64,000 bases of DNA from Tamarix chinensis (lineage: Eukaryota > Streptophyta > Magnoliopsida > Caryophyllales > Tamaricaceae): contig CM060176.1 of assembly GCA_030549775.1 (NCBI GenBank), forward strand, positions 98,137,815 through 98,201,814, written 5' to 3'. A program made the translations under genes and the position numbers. Below, piece by piece: positions 1 through 13,000 of this stretch (position 1 is its first letter; every line of letters starts with the position of its first letter). The notes beneath the pieces were generated by a model. That model was not told where the DNA came from. It did not search any database and was given only the letters and a program-made list of their open reading frames with translations.

Positions 1-292
1 AGCAAAATGAAGAAGAGAGGAGTTCCACGGGATAGAAGTAGAGGTGGAATGTTTCACCTTGGTATTAAAGTTCAAGGAACAACAACACGTCTAATCCTAT
101 GTGGGATATATTCTTGATGATATTCGTAATGTGGTAAGAAAGCAAAGTGGAGTGAAATGGGTACATATTAAGCAAGATGAAAATAAGTTAGCAGATGCTA
201 TTGCTAAGTTCAAAATGTCTTCCATGGGTTGCATTTGGACACATTTTATACCATATATACGGTTGCATGATTCTTATTGTGTATATTATTGA
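1..292 (+). pseudogene. RNase H-like (RVT_3) domain remnant, probably of a retroelement
   Basis: An open stretch at 101-292 encodes the C-terminal part of a plant RNase H-like domain: a VVRKQSGVKWVHIKQDENKLADAIAKF segment in which the N-x-LADAIAK core matches the N-K-(V/L)-AD-x-(L/I)-AK motif of RVT_3 domains, including the conserved Asp. Such domains sit at the C-terminus of many plant LINE ORF2 proteins or occur as short stand-alone genes. The upstream half (1-100) is only readable with frame changes and the window edge cuts it off, so it is treated as a fragment. No poly-A tail or target duplication is visible nearby. Confidence 0.5.
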
Positions 293-429
293 TGTTAATA
301 AGATTTTAACATTTTAAAAATATTAAAATATCTCTTATTGGGATTATCAGAAAAAAATATCATAACGTTCTTGATAACTTCTTTCTATAAATAGAGTTCC
401 ATATTGACTTACGTTTGGCAAAAAAAATA

Positions 430-1525
430 TGGTAAAAAATAGTCATGAAGCATACCATAATAGTGGTAAACATTAATGTAAATATAATTAAACGTAATAA
501 TAGAGAGAAGTAAGACTATGTAACGTTAGAATATGACAAAACATCGAGTATGCCACGGTGAAGCATTAAGCATACCGTGGTGAAATACCAAATATATTAT
601 GATGAAACAAGAAGCATATCGTAATAAAATGTCAATATTGTGGTGAAACACCAAACATGTCGTTGTGAAACATATCAATGGAGAGAAGTACGACTACATT
701 ATGTCTGACTAAGTTGAAACATTAAGTATACTATAGTAAAATATGAAGCATATTGTGGTGAAACACCAAGAATATAATGACAAAATTTAATAACGGAAAG
801 AAGTAGAACTACATAATGTTGGATCATGGTGAAATATCAAGTATACCACGGTGAAAAGTGGATTATAATGGGGTGAAACATGGAGTATATTGCGGTGAAA
901 CATCAATAAGAGATGTGGTAAAACACCAAGATTAATCATGATGAAGCTTATCAATGTATGATATTAATTAAACCATATTGAAACATTAAGCATATCATGG
1001 TGAAAAATCAAACATATCGTGGTGAAACATAACAAGGTGTAAAGGAAGGACTGCATAATGTTGGATCATGGTGAAACATCAAACATATCATAGTAAAAAA
1101 TGAAGCATGTAGTGGCGAAACACCAAACATAATATGGTAAAAAAACACATCGCGATGAAATACCAATCATACTATAGTGAAACGTAACAACGGAGAGAAC
1201 CATAACTATATAATATTGAACCATGGCAAAACATAAAACATATTATAGTGAAATACCCATCATACCATAATGAAACATGAAATATATCGTGGTGAAACAT
1301 CAAATATACACGCAGTGAAACACCAAGATTAATCATGGTGAAACACAACAATGACTGATGGTGATAAGACCATGGTGAAACACAAAACATCTTGTGGTGA
1401 AATATAGCAACGGAGATAAAAAAACACTACATAATGTTAAACTATGTGAAATATCAAGTATACTGTAATAAAACATCGAGCATACCGTGGTGAAATACCA
1501 AACATACGATGATGAAATATAAAGC
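430..1525. repeat. Degenerate minisatellite, about 21-bp unit with a higher-order period
   Basis: The stretch is built from many diverged copies of a unit of about 20-22 bp close to GTGGTGAAACACCAAACATA. Embedded in it is a second motif, close to AACGGAGAGAAGTA followed by an ACTACATAATGTTG-like stretch, near 498, 676, 793, 1033, 1190 and 1410. It therefore recurs at irregular spacings of about 115-240 bp, like a decayed higher-order repeat. Neither strand has an ORF beyond about 70 codons. It could be a true tandem satellite or the internal repeat zone of a DNA transposon. Confidence 0.75.
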
Positions 1526-2452
1526 TGCTCTTATTTACTCAATTGCATCTGCACATACCTCTATATACAATTCTTCTAAAAAATTTCCAGTTTATTTATA
1601 ATATAAAAATGAGAATATTATGTCATTTAAAGATTTATTGTATCATTTAAGTGAAAATGAAACTTTAATAATGCTTTTGGAAACATTTCGTTCGAGAATT
1701 CTTATCACTTCTCACAATTTTGATTATGTGAGACCCTCTTAGTCACCTCTGGCCATCTAGATTCTTATGGATTATCATAGATTGATCATATTTAAATTAT
1801 TTGGATTTTTTCTAACCATTTTCAAAGACAAAAAGTAGAAGTTTTGATGAAAAACACTAATTTCGTCTCATTTAGTTTTTATCACGTTTTGCGTCTTGAA
1901 TCGATATTTTTCACCATCTAAAATTTATGAAAATTCGAGGATTAATTTATTCTTAATATTATAAATTTAAAATTAAATTAAAATAATCTACCTTTATTTT
2001 TATTAATTTCCGAATAGTATGTCATTTTTAGGCAAAATAAGTCATTTGAGCTTACCTTCTATACTCAAATCTTATCATTATATTCTAAATTCAATACCAA
2101 CCCTCCATAACCCTCAATATCCAATATTATCCCTCCAATGTAAGCTATACATGCCACAAAATCCTCTTACACTCGAAGTGGTTATTCCTTGTGCACCATC
2201 ATCATTAATGCGCTCCTAATCATGAGATTCATCTTACCATACTCGTTTTAATCCTCTCTCCTAACCCGTTATATATTCCCCCTTCTCCATTCATCCCTCT
2301 TGATCATGTGCACATCCCTCTTCCTATTGGAAACTCACATCACCTACCCCTGTGTGTCCTACTCCATTAATGGAGACCATAACCACTACACCAAGTGCCC
2401 ATATTATTCCTTTTGTTGCAAAATGTTCTGCTACCATTAGATTACTTGTATC
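1526..2452. other. AT-rich intergenic DNA, nothing recognised
   Basis: Short open frames are present (one of 66 codons at 2019-2219) but they show no protein family, no codon bias that stands out and no splice context. No repeat structure was seen. Confidence 0.5.
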
Positions 2453-2572
2453 AAATAGGAACCTTTATATTTCGACCATTACACTAATAATTGAACGAGA
2501 ACCTTCAAGCTTCAACCATCAAACTACATATTGAATAGGAAGCTACGTGCTTCGACCATCAAATGTCTCTAT
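2453..2572. repeat. Tandem repeat, 3 x 40 bp
   Basis: Three consecutive 40-bp units start at 2453, 2493 and 2533. Each begins with a GAATAGGAACC-like block followed by a TTCGACCAT-CA block; copies differ at roughly a quarter of positions. There is no associated gene. Confidence 0.7.
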
Positions 2573-3305
2573 CCACCAAAACTATGGCATAATGGGAAGA
2601 CTATTATAAATACTCCAACCACTACGGCGGTGGATAAGACTTGACTATGGTAGGTTTTAACCACTACCCGTTGTAAAGTAGGTACATAGTCTCATAAATA
2701 CATGGCTAACAAACTATTCATAAAGGCATCATCACTGCTGTTTAATTAAAACAAAAACTTTAAATATTGCAAAAATTAACATTATAGAAACTAAATTGCA
2801 AGAATTAAAATTTCATAAATAGTATGTGTTCAAATAAAATCAGCGTAGGGGTCTACAGACCACCAAATCGTTTAATATCCTTGATTGAAAATCGCTCGAG
2901 GTATTTAATACCATTCAATTTTCTTTATCGATATTAAATAAGTTTTGAAAGACTTTTAACTATTTGACATCCTTGATCAAATTGCACACAAGATATTTAT
3001 CACCTTTTTAATCATTCAATATCTGGGATGGAATTATGCATATGATCTCTAGGACCATTTAATCATTATACAAAGTTTTCGGCTTCCACCTTAACTGTAT
3101 TACATCCTTTTATACCTTAGGTACATACTTGCAAATGATAAAATTGGTTGGGAGGTTCGTGTTTCTATCAACACTCATGCAATCACTCATCCATACTTTG
3201 GGTATATGGAAGAATTTAGCTACTTCCAGTGGCTCTCCGTTAACTTCGGGTAATGGAGTTTATACTATATTCTCCAATCAACTTTAAATGACGAGATGTG
3301 TATAT
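2573..3305. other. AT-rich intergenic DNA, nothing recognised
   Basis: No gene, repeat or transposon terminus that I can support. Confidence 0.45.
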
Positions 3306-3488
3306 AGTGATGAGCGACGAGGTTACCTATCAATCACTTTTTATGCACACGGTGATGGACGATGAGACCGTCAATCCATCACTCTTAAACTGATATAATT
3401 TTCTTAACATCATCACTTTAGATATATTTCCATCATCTTTAAGTGATGTATATTTATGTGATGGGCGACCTGACCGCCAATCTATCAC
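3306..3488. repeat. Three spaced 31-33 bp hairpin modules
   Basis: Modules at 3306-3338, 3352-3382 and 3458-3488 each begin with (A)GTGAT and end with its reverse complement ATCAC(T), with a shared GGGCGAC/GAGACCGTCAATC-like core. In the middle copy the arms are the perfect 7-mers GTGATGG and CCATCAC. Short repeated palindromic modules of this kind resemble subterminal repeats of CACTA- or Mutator-type DNA transposons. No matching terminal inverted repeat was found, so this is a suggestion only. Confidence 0.45.
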
Positions 3489-4434
3489 TTTCAATTGCTC
3501 ATATTAAATGTAATTTGAGTTTATTGAACAAGAGATTTTTAGCCTTCTACTGCAATCTATTTCTACTTCCCATATCAAAATGGAAAGAGAGATCATCAAA
3601 CACATAATCAAATTACATTACATATTGTCAATATACCAAATTAAAATTGATAAAAATATTAATTAGCATAATATTAAAGTAAATGTGGAGATAAACATAA
3701 GATTTTATTGTTCCAAGCCGATTAAAGTAAATATTAATTAGAACTATGATACTATATCATCCTTAAAACGCTTAATCAATTCAAATTGAGCTACTTGATT
3801 GTAATATATGTCACACATGCAACATTTTATATGCTTGTAAAAATTAAGATATCTCACAAGAAATAAAAATAGTAGATTAGTTTTATGTGTCACATAATAA
3901 TTATATTTATATAGAATGATAATTAATGAATATAGAACACTCCATTTTATCAAGCACCGATCGAATTCTATATCAACTCCATATTTATTTACCAATGCCA
4001 CGATTAAAATTAACATATAAGCATATACTTTTTTCATATTGAGCACAATTGTCTTGGTAAATTAGTAATAAATTTGAACGTAAAATATAATTAATCTTTG
4101 AAAGATTATGTTAAGGAGATTGTGTGCAACATATAAACAGAAGACATGAATTAGAGGTTAATCGTGATAATAACGTGTTGTAATATTAATAAATTTAAAA
4201 ATAGATAATATAATAATATAGAGACAAAAAAAATGTAATTTTTGATTATCCATGTGAGTTCTCATTTTATCCAATTTATCATATACTCTATGCATAATAT
4301 CCATTCTTATTATAAGAGTTAGAGAATATAAAAAATTGTAGACGACATTTGAAGTTGAAAGACCGAAATTATAATAGAAAAAACTACTACAATGAATAGT
4401 AGTAACGTGAGCCTTAAAACTATAATGTATTATT
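3489..4434. other. AT-rich intergenic DNA upstream of the SEC24-like gene
   Basis: Very AT-rich. A minus-strand open frame at 3744-4046 (100 codons) has an AT-driven composition (Ile, Leu, Tyr, Lys) and no recognisable domain, so it is not called as a gene. Upstream control elements of the SEC24-like gene may lie here but none can be named. Confidence 0.4.
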
Positions 4435-4685
4435 AATTTTATACTTTTCTTTTATTGTCATCAAACTAGGGCTTAGTCACTTTTCGACACAAAACAGCTG
4501 TGCTTAGTCCTCGCAATCGTCTGCTGTCGATCTTCCTCCGTCAAGAACGTTTTTTGTTGATCCACGAGAACTGCAATTCGGGAATACCAATTCGGTTCTG
4601 ATCGAGGATTCCAATCTAATCGCGTGTAGCAGTGAAGTACAACCTTGAACCGTCGAGCTAAATTTTCCCCTCTTTCGAAATCTGC
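4435..4685 (+). promoter_or_regulatory. Probable promoter edge and non-coding 5' UTR exon of the SEC24-like gene
   Basis: Base composition changes abruptly near 4465 from AT-rich to the mixed, CT-containing composition usual for plant 5' UTRs. A TATA-like TTTTATACTT lies at about 4437-4446, which would place the transcription start near 4470. A perfect GTAAGT splice donor follows TCTGC at 4686. An acceptor (TTGTCTTAG) ends at about 6134, just upstream of the start codon. A 5' UTR intron of about 1.45 kb is therefore likely; such leader introns are common in plant housekeeping genes. No transcript evidence is available here. Confidence 0.4.
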
Positions 4686-6134
4686 GTAAGTCTCCTCCCA
4701 ACAGCTATTTGTTTCAAATTTGCCCAGTGTTAGTCTAAATTGACTCGAAATTTCGTGACTGAGGACTTTAATTTCCAATTATAAGAGAAAAATATAACTT
4801 TTTTACTTCTTTTGCTGAATGTTTACTCTTACTTGGCGATCCGGAGGGTGATCGATCTGGGACTGTAACGGTAACTTGAGCTTGTTAGCCTGTTAGATCA
4901 GGAATGTAAGATCTCGAGGGGATATCTTTTATCCTAGGATTTTGTGATCAGGGGTTTCTTCAACTTCTATATTCCTAATTTGATGAAATTATTGCAATTT
5001 GCTTCAAGCTGCCTTTTCCTCTTTCGCGCCCTGCAGTTTCCCCCTACCCTTTCCTTCTTCATTCGGCTGCGATGGTACTGTCTATGGTAACCTTAATTAG
5101 CTCCTGCATTTGCTTATTCGCAGGTGTTGTTTCTGTAGTTGTACATGCGTTGTTTGCCATCGATGCACATTGCTGCCTGTGCTAATATCGTATATTTGTT
5201 GTTAGCTCCATTATTTTGCCTGTTTCAGAGTGTTTTGTTTTGACGTATTAATGAACTATATGTTGTCAATTCGTTATTCTAGCGGGTGATGCATAGATAC
5301 TATTGTTGACCCAGCGTCTTGTGCCTCGGAAACATTTTCGTCTTGGCTTTCACGTTTTATAAAATGCACAAAAAACATGTTAAGCACTTAAGAATTACTG
5401 TTTTGGTTAACCCGCCTCCTTGTCCCTTCCTAACTCTGGCATATCCACAAGTGATGATGAATTGTATGTGTAGCTATTTTTTTGATATCGCTTCAGCTTT
5501 CTCCCCTTTTATGGACTATATCAAATTAGTTTTAGTTCATATTTTTGTTATTACTGTTATTGATGTTGTTAATAATGATAATTAATGTTGGGTATGAATA
5601 CAAATACCAATAATTTGTCAATGAGTAAACATGAGGAAGAAATATATAGAAATGTTACTATATAAACGAATGGATCGAGGATAGAAGTATAGACTTAAAA
5701 TGTACCTGGTTTTTATATTTGTATCACTATAAACCTTTATTCGAAACAAGACATCAAAAACTATTTTTAATTCTTATCTTTCATCCTGAACAATGAACAT
5801 GACACATGAAGATTGAAAATCATATTTGTCTTGATCAGAAATGAGATTCCCATTTCCATTACACCAAACATTCTGCCAAGTTTTTAATTTTTTTTTAATT
5901 TTTTTTATCAATTCTGCTGAAATTGCAACTGCATTTTGTTTTGCTTTTTGATTCTTCACTTGCTTTAATAAAAAATGACGAATTGCAAAAGAGGAATTTG
6001 GATGAATTAAGAATCATTTTTTGGGTTTGAGCTGGATATTAGTATTCATATACATGTATCTTTCATTTCATGCCCTCCCTCAATTTTTTATCTTTATGAC
6101 AATATAAACTGACTGAATCTTATATTTGTCTTAG
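4686..6134 (+). other. Probable 5' UTR intron of the SEC24-like gene
   Basis: T-rich sequence between the proposed GTAAGT donor and the TTGTCTTAG acceptor. It contains only short chance open frames. The 60 bases from the acceptor to the ATG at 6195 would be the rest of the 5' UTR. Confidence 0.4.
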
Positions 6135-6194
6135 GTTGGGTTTGTGATCTGCACAGACATTTTTGGCTTGGCATAAAGTCTCATACTTGCAAAC

Positions 6195-7046
6195 ATGTCA
6201 GCTCCTGTACCTCCAGGGGCGCCAAGGCAGTCATCTCCACCTCCTCCTCCAGGAGTATCATTGCCCCAGAATTTCCAGAATTTGCACATTAGTCAGCCAC
6301 AAAATGCTCCTTCATCTTCATCATTCATAGGCCAGGTCAGGCCTTCTCCACCAGGCCAGAACCCACCTTTACCTGCTTCAGCTATGCCTCAACCTGCGAA
6401 ATTTCCCGGACCTTCACCTTCACCCATTTATAGGCCCGGGCCACCTCCTCCTGGTGTTGTCCCCAGATCTGCAGCACACCCTTCTGGACCTCCGCAAAGC
6501 AGAGTCCCTCCAAATATGGTACCTGGTAGACCTGCCTCTGGTCCATTAGGCAGTCAGCCCCCACCTTTTTCATCAAGGCCTCTTCCTCCAGGGTCTTTGC
6601 CTCCTGGTGGGCCAGTAGCTCCACCGCCATCTTCTGCCTTTCTTGGTTCTCAAACTGTGGTCCCACCCTCAGGTGCCCACTCTGGTGGTTTTCTGTCTAG
6701 ACCTTTGACTACTGGTCCGCCTGCTCCGCCCCATGCTGCACCAGGACTGGTAGCTAATGGACCCCCAATGTTTGCATCAGGAACCTTGCCTAGCAGGCCT
6801 CGATTTCCTATTGCTGGAGCATCACAACAATCTTCAGCTGGTGGTCCACCTGTTGCACCAGGACTTAGGGCACCCCAAGCTCCTATGATGCGTTCCCTTC
6901 TTGGAAGTCAGGCTGCTGTCTCCACGAACTTACCGTCTTCAGTGATGCTGTCACAGACAACTTCTCCTCCAATTTCACAACAACCTGGGCCACCACCCTC
7001 GAGTTCTTCCCATGGGTTGCAGCCATGGCAGACACAACAGCGCCAG
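6195..7046 (+). CDS. SEC24-like coding exon 1
   Basis: Residues 1-284, the proline-rich N-terminus beginning [10 protein letters not shown]. It ends in phase 0 at CCAG before the donor GTAGAT. Codon usage is clearly less AT-biased than the surrounding introns. Confidence 0.93.
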
Positions 7047-10000
7047 GTAGATAGTAATTCTTTCTGTCCTTTGGGGATGAATTTGAGCATAGTATTTACT
7101 GATTCCTGATCAGGCTTGGAATTTCATATATATTTTCTATTGATATGATACTGAATAAAAAATCTAATCATTCTTGTAAATTCTGCTGAATGAAGGATTC
7201 CATTGTTCTATTATTGAAGTTCAGAAGTTCCCATTGGCTGGAACTTGACATATATGGTCAACTATGAGGTTAGACATGCCATGGGTATGGATAGAAATGA
7301 CAGCTTGATCTATGAGGGGGCATAAAAGCAACCGTAATGGTGGGGAACTAAAAGTGATATCTGCAAAAATTATTTAGGATATCCTTATTGGCTTTCTGTT
7401 CCTCCTTTTGGTGTAGAGCTGTGCGATGGGGATCTCAAGTTTGCATTTTTTGGAAGAATTATCAGAATTTTTGCCGCCTTTGACATTGCTCAAATATTCT
7501 TTACATCTTTTCTTTTTGGAATGGTGTTAACATTGAGGTAAAGTATGCAGTTAGAAAGTTACTGTTTGTGGGATGATAGAAGCTGATTGAGCAAGTAAAG
7601 AATGTTGTGTTGAAGCTTGAACATCAAAAAATCATATTGTAGATGTCTTGAAGGCTTTGATGTATGAAAATATTACCATGGTGCCATGTGGTATCCCCAA
7701 AATGTTTCTTGGATGGAATGCACACAAAACTCCTCGGAAATGTTTTTCCCACCCAACTCTTTATCAATTTCTGAATTTGATGCAGAACGGGAACATGACT
7801 ATGCTAGAAGTGGCGACCAAGCATCTTACTTGTGCACTAGAAATATTCATAAAGAAATTAATGTTTATTAATATTATTATATCAAATTGCTGTTTGCATA
7901 TGCCTTAGTGTGGTCACCATTCACACACACCCTTGGCTTCCATTATTGTCTCTATTTGTCTCCGCCTTCGACTATCATTGATGCCAGTACTACTCTGGCG
8001 ACAAAGAAGAAAAGCTAGAGTTTGAGAAGGCAAAAGAGCACGGGATGGAGAAAGAAAAAGATGGAGCAGCTGCCATATTTTAAAGAAATTGTCTTTTTAT
8101 GCCTGTTAACCTAGTTAAGGTTGGCTCAGCGAATTTTCGTCAGCCAACTTTTATTCTTTCTTAGGCTATTTCATTTTTTTAGTTCAGAATTTTTGTCACA
8201 GATTTGGCTTGTAGTAACATTCTACCCCTTTTTATTTTGTCTTTTTTGCTAAAGTAAGTTCATAAAATTAGACTAAATTACTTTAGTGCTGGATTTATTT
8301 GTATGTGTAAAAATTAAAGTAACAATCTTCAATATGTATATTTTCTTGCATTTCCCAATGTATCCATTTTGTGTTTCATTGCATCCCTTTTCCATGTCTC
8401 TCCATCTCTGTGCAGCCCAGCTTATATGGAGATTCTTTGAGCAATAACTAGTTGGAAGAGCATTATCTTGGTATGATAAACTATGAGGTTATCTTGAAAG
8501 GGAACTTTTCTTGTGCATTAGTTTCAGCATTATTGCACAAGCTTTTGGGAACTGAGTAGCTTGAAAATTTGAAACCGAGTTAAATGTCTTCTTACGTGAC
8601 TACCAAGGATTAGGATCTGAAAGGGGTTTGTGCTACTTCCGGAGATTGTATCCCTTTCCTGGGCAGTCTGAAAAATGGAATATAGAGTGAGGTAGGAAAA
8701 ATTAAAGAAAGGAAAGGGGAGATATGGGAAGCTTGAAGATGGTGTTATTATGGGCCTAGAACTATTCATGTTTTTACTTGAGATTGGGGGAAATTGAATT
8801 TTGTGCTAGAGTATTTCAGTATAGTCGCCCAAGCATGCTGTCAAATTGGACATCGGAACAAGCTTCAGCAGCTGTACTCGTAATAGCTAGAACATCTGGC
8901 CTTTGCCAGTAGCTTTGGCTCAGCAATCCCTATATATCTTTATGCTTTTCTACCGTTTATGCAGAAAAATTGGATACTGGAAGTATGGAACCATCTCGTG
9001 ATACTTGAGGCCTTGTTTGGGTGGTAGGGAATCAAACTATCTGAATGGTTTGTGGATAACTGTGATTTTGAATGGGCAAGTAGGGGCTGCATTTTAAGGG
9101 GAAGCGACTCTAGTAAGACCGACTCTTATTGCTGCAATAAGTCTACTTTCTTTCAAATTGTAAATGGAAAGTGAAAGTAGTTTTGTGTAGTATGAGATTG
9201 CATCACACCCAGCCTTGTAGTTTTGACACCTTTCGCTTGTCAAAATTTTGTTAAAAAACCTTGTCCGGAAAATGTATTTTCTATTCGTCATTTTATGATT
9301 TAAAGCTAGAATAAAATCTCATTGTGTTTCGCTTCTTGTTCTTCTGCTTTAGTGCATTCCAGAAGGCGGATTTTGTCTCATAACTCATGGCACATGAAAC
9401 TGAAGACCCAATTAGCATTTAATGTCACTTGGTCCACCATTCTGCTTTGGACTTTATTCTAATCTATAACCTTGTAGCTTCTTGTGCTTTCCTTTCTGGT
9501 AGTTGTATTAATTGTACATTTATGTTGCTGGTCCTGCTTTCTTTCACATCAAAGTTCCTTTCTCATTTGCCAATTAGATTTCTACTTGTGAAATTTATGA
9601 ACTGCTGTTATAACGCGTTTCTTTATTTTGAAAATGTTTCAGGTGGCTCCTCCAGCGGTGCCTGGAGCTGGTTCTGCTCCAGCGCCCCAGATGCTTGGCA
9701 TGCCACCTCCACTCCCAAATCAAACCATGACTACTATGCCACCTGCTGTGGGTCAAACAGGAGCCTACATGTCAGGAACAAAAATTGATCCCAATCAGAT
9801 TCCTCGCCCCATTCCGAGTTCATCTGTGATCCTGCATGAAACTAGGCTAGGAAATCAGGCCAATCCTCCTCCTGTAATATTTACTGTTATCATTCTGTAA
9901 AATATCCTATTTATGTCTTACTATCTGTTTTCCAATATTCTCCAATCTTGGCTGTTTCTGCAGCCTGCTACAATTGACTACATCGTTCGTGACACTGGAA

Positions 10001-13000
10001 ATTGCAGCCCTCGTTACATGAGGTGTACCATTAATCAGGTAGCTGGACTGTGAAAAATGCTGCACTGAAGCTTATTTTTTGTGGTATTTAGTTGTAACAT
10101 TCAAGTTAATTCTGGATTCAACAGATACCATGTACTGCAGATCTTTTGGGGACATCTGGAATGCAATTGGCTTTGTTAGTTCAGCCACTAGCACTTCCTC
10201 ATCCTTCTGAGGAGCCCATTCAAGTATGTCCCAACACCCCCTTGGTTTCCAACTTCATTTTTTGGTTATATAAATTTCTCCTTGTTTATAGGTTTTCTGG
10301 TTCTCTGTTTACTTCTTAGTTTCCAAGTGAGTGTTGTGATGAACTAGTTATGATAGTATATGGCCGCAATGGACATTTCTGATTCTATAATGGCTGTGTC
10401 AATTCCCAATTATCATATTGCCGTCATTTTCCTCTAGCTCTTGATGTCATTTTGGCGAAGTTTCCCTTTCACTAAGCATGCCATTAAGGATCTTTAAACC
10501 AAGAAGATCAGTCTTGCTCCCTCCATCCCAACTTCATAGCTACTATTTTTATTACTGGATGTTTATGCTATTGTATGTACACCTATACTTCCTTTAGCAG
10601 CTATACATTTACTCCATAGTTATCTTTCTTCTTCTTCTTCTTTATCTTCCCTTTATTTATTTATATATTCAAATGTATTTCAAACTCTTCCCCCCTCCCT
10701 TGACCCTGGTAAGAGGCAAATTAGGGTAGGAATCTAGTTCTTTAAAGAAAGCCCAGAAATAAATGATTTTATAATATGTCTTTTGATACGATTCTCTTTA
10801 ATTATCCACAACTTGGGTTGGTTTTTATGAATCTTCAATCAAGTTTGAAGATGTGAAAATAACTCTTGGTCGACAGTTGAAGGTAGGTTCAAAGATATGT
10901 ATGAATCTTCCACAAAGATTCAACACTAAGGGTTCTAAGTAGATTTACTCCAATTAGAAGAAATGTAATCACAAAAAAGAGAGGATTTAGGCCAAATGTT
11001 TGAGATTCTTACTTAATTCAATATTCTCTCTACCACGTACAATGCTCATAATGAGTATATATACTACTCATAGGAAGTAATTACTACTAATTACTAATTA
11101 CTCAATAATTAACCTAGTTATTACCCCCACTTGCATGTTGGTAATAACTTGCCCAACCACGGGGCTTGAGTTGTATCTCTAACCCAACTCATAGCTGGTT
11201 CAGTTGTATAGTTAATTAGAATTAGCTCTAATACTCTAACAAACATAATCAACATTGCAAACATTTCGACTGGCTAATACATACATGAAATAACAAGCTA
11301 TGAAAATCTAAATTATACATGAGATCCTTGGGTTTACAGCAAGTGCTACAAAATAATGAGATCTTTGCATGCTTGTTGTCTTTTCTTCCATGTATGCCAT
11401 AGCTTTAAATGTTTGTATGTCTTTTACATGAACATGGCTTAAATGGCTTGACATCTTAAGTATCTTTCCCTTGTAAATATGTAATATAACCGCAAGAGTA
11501 TCTTAAAATGTATTTAGAATTAATAGTAGAAATATTATGAAAAACATCTAAGATAACCGACTCCATTATTAAGAATGGTAATTTCTCATTATGATCATGA
11601 GATGCTCTACATCATCTTTCACCTAGTTACTTTACCCAGAGAAAAACTGTTACTAAAAGGAAAAAAGCTTATCTCTTATATAAGATGTTGTCATAGTAAG
11701 GAAGCCATACCATTTGGGTAATTTAAGTAATAATACGGTAGAGGTTTGGTTGACACATATTATTTGTTTATGAATATGTTTGAAGTAATAATAACTTTTG
11801 ACAAGTTATTACCCACTCCGTATTAATTAGTGTACAATGACAATTTTAGACATTTACTTTATTACTCTCTCTGTTTTATAATAGAGGGTTTATAATTTTC
11901 TTTTAATTTTTGTTTCATAATATAAGTCCTATTTCAAGTTTCAATGAAAATTTATTATTATATTTTCTAATTTACCCTTTTCCACTTCATTAATGTATCT
12001 CATAGCTATCATATTGTTCAAGTTCCGATGCAGGCATTTTAGTCAATTTAATATTTCGTAATATGCATTCTAAAAAACTATAAGCCCAAAATGGAGGTAG
12101 TAATAATTATTTATATGTTTGAAGTTTGATATATGTAATTTTACCAATTTGCTCTTAATCTTATATATCCTTTAATCCTAAATCATTAATCAACAATATT
12201 ATTTATAATTATTGATTAATTTTTTTATTAATAAATTATTTTAATGATATAATAATAACTAAAAATATAATATTATCAATAACTACTGCTACTATTGACA
12301 GTAAATTATTATCAATAACTAATATAATAATAATAATAATAAAGTGTTATTAATAATAGCAAATGTTAATATATTATTGTTGCAATTATTAAAAAAAGTA
12401 TAACTAAAAATAATCTAATTACTTAATAATCAAACCATTTTTCACAATATTGTTTATAATAATGATTAATTATTATTAATAATATAACAATAATAATAAT
12501 AAAATATTATTATAAGTAACTAATAATAATGATATATTATTTATTAATAATGACTAATAATAATAAATTAATAGAACTATTACTAATAAAATTATAATTA
12601 ACAATGTTCTAATTACTTAATAATCAATATTTCACCAACAACATTATTTATAAATATTGATTAATTATTATAATTAATAGATTATATTATTATTAATAAT
12701 AAATATTATTATTAATAACTATTGATAATAGAAGTGCAATTAATGATATTCTAATTAATTGATAATCAAACTATTAAGTATTAATCAATAATGTTATTTA
12801 TAATTATTGATTAATTATTGTTCCTATTAATAAAATAACTTAATAATAATAATAGGGAAATATTATTATAAATAACTAATAATCATATGTTACTATAACT
12901 ATTAGTAATAAAAGTATAAGTGGTAGCATTTTTATTACTTAATAATCAATAATTATTCAACAATAATCTTTATAATTGATGACTAATTATAATTTTATTT

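Noticed and set aside
3744..4046. 100-codon minus-strand open frame
   Set aside because: Composition follows the AT-rich DNA, with no domain, no promoter-like context and no sign of selection.
4473..4778. 101-codon minus-strand open frame opposite the proposed 5' UTR
   Set aside because: It overlaps a second minus frame, has no recognisable domain and lies antisense to the leader of a real gene.
7648..7908. Possible extra SEC24 exon in intron 1
   Set aside because: The exon chain is already in frame from 7046 to 9643, and the peptide does not resemble the Pro-rich tail of Sec24.
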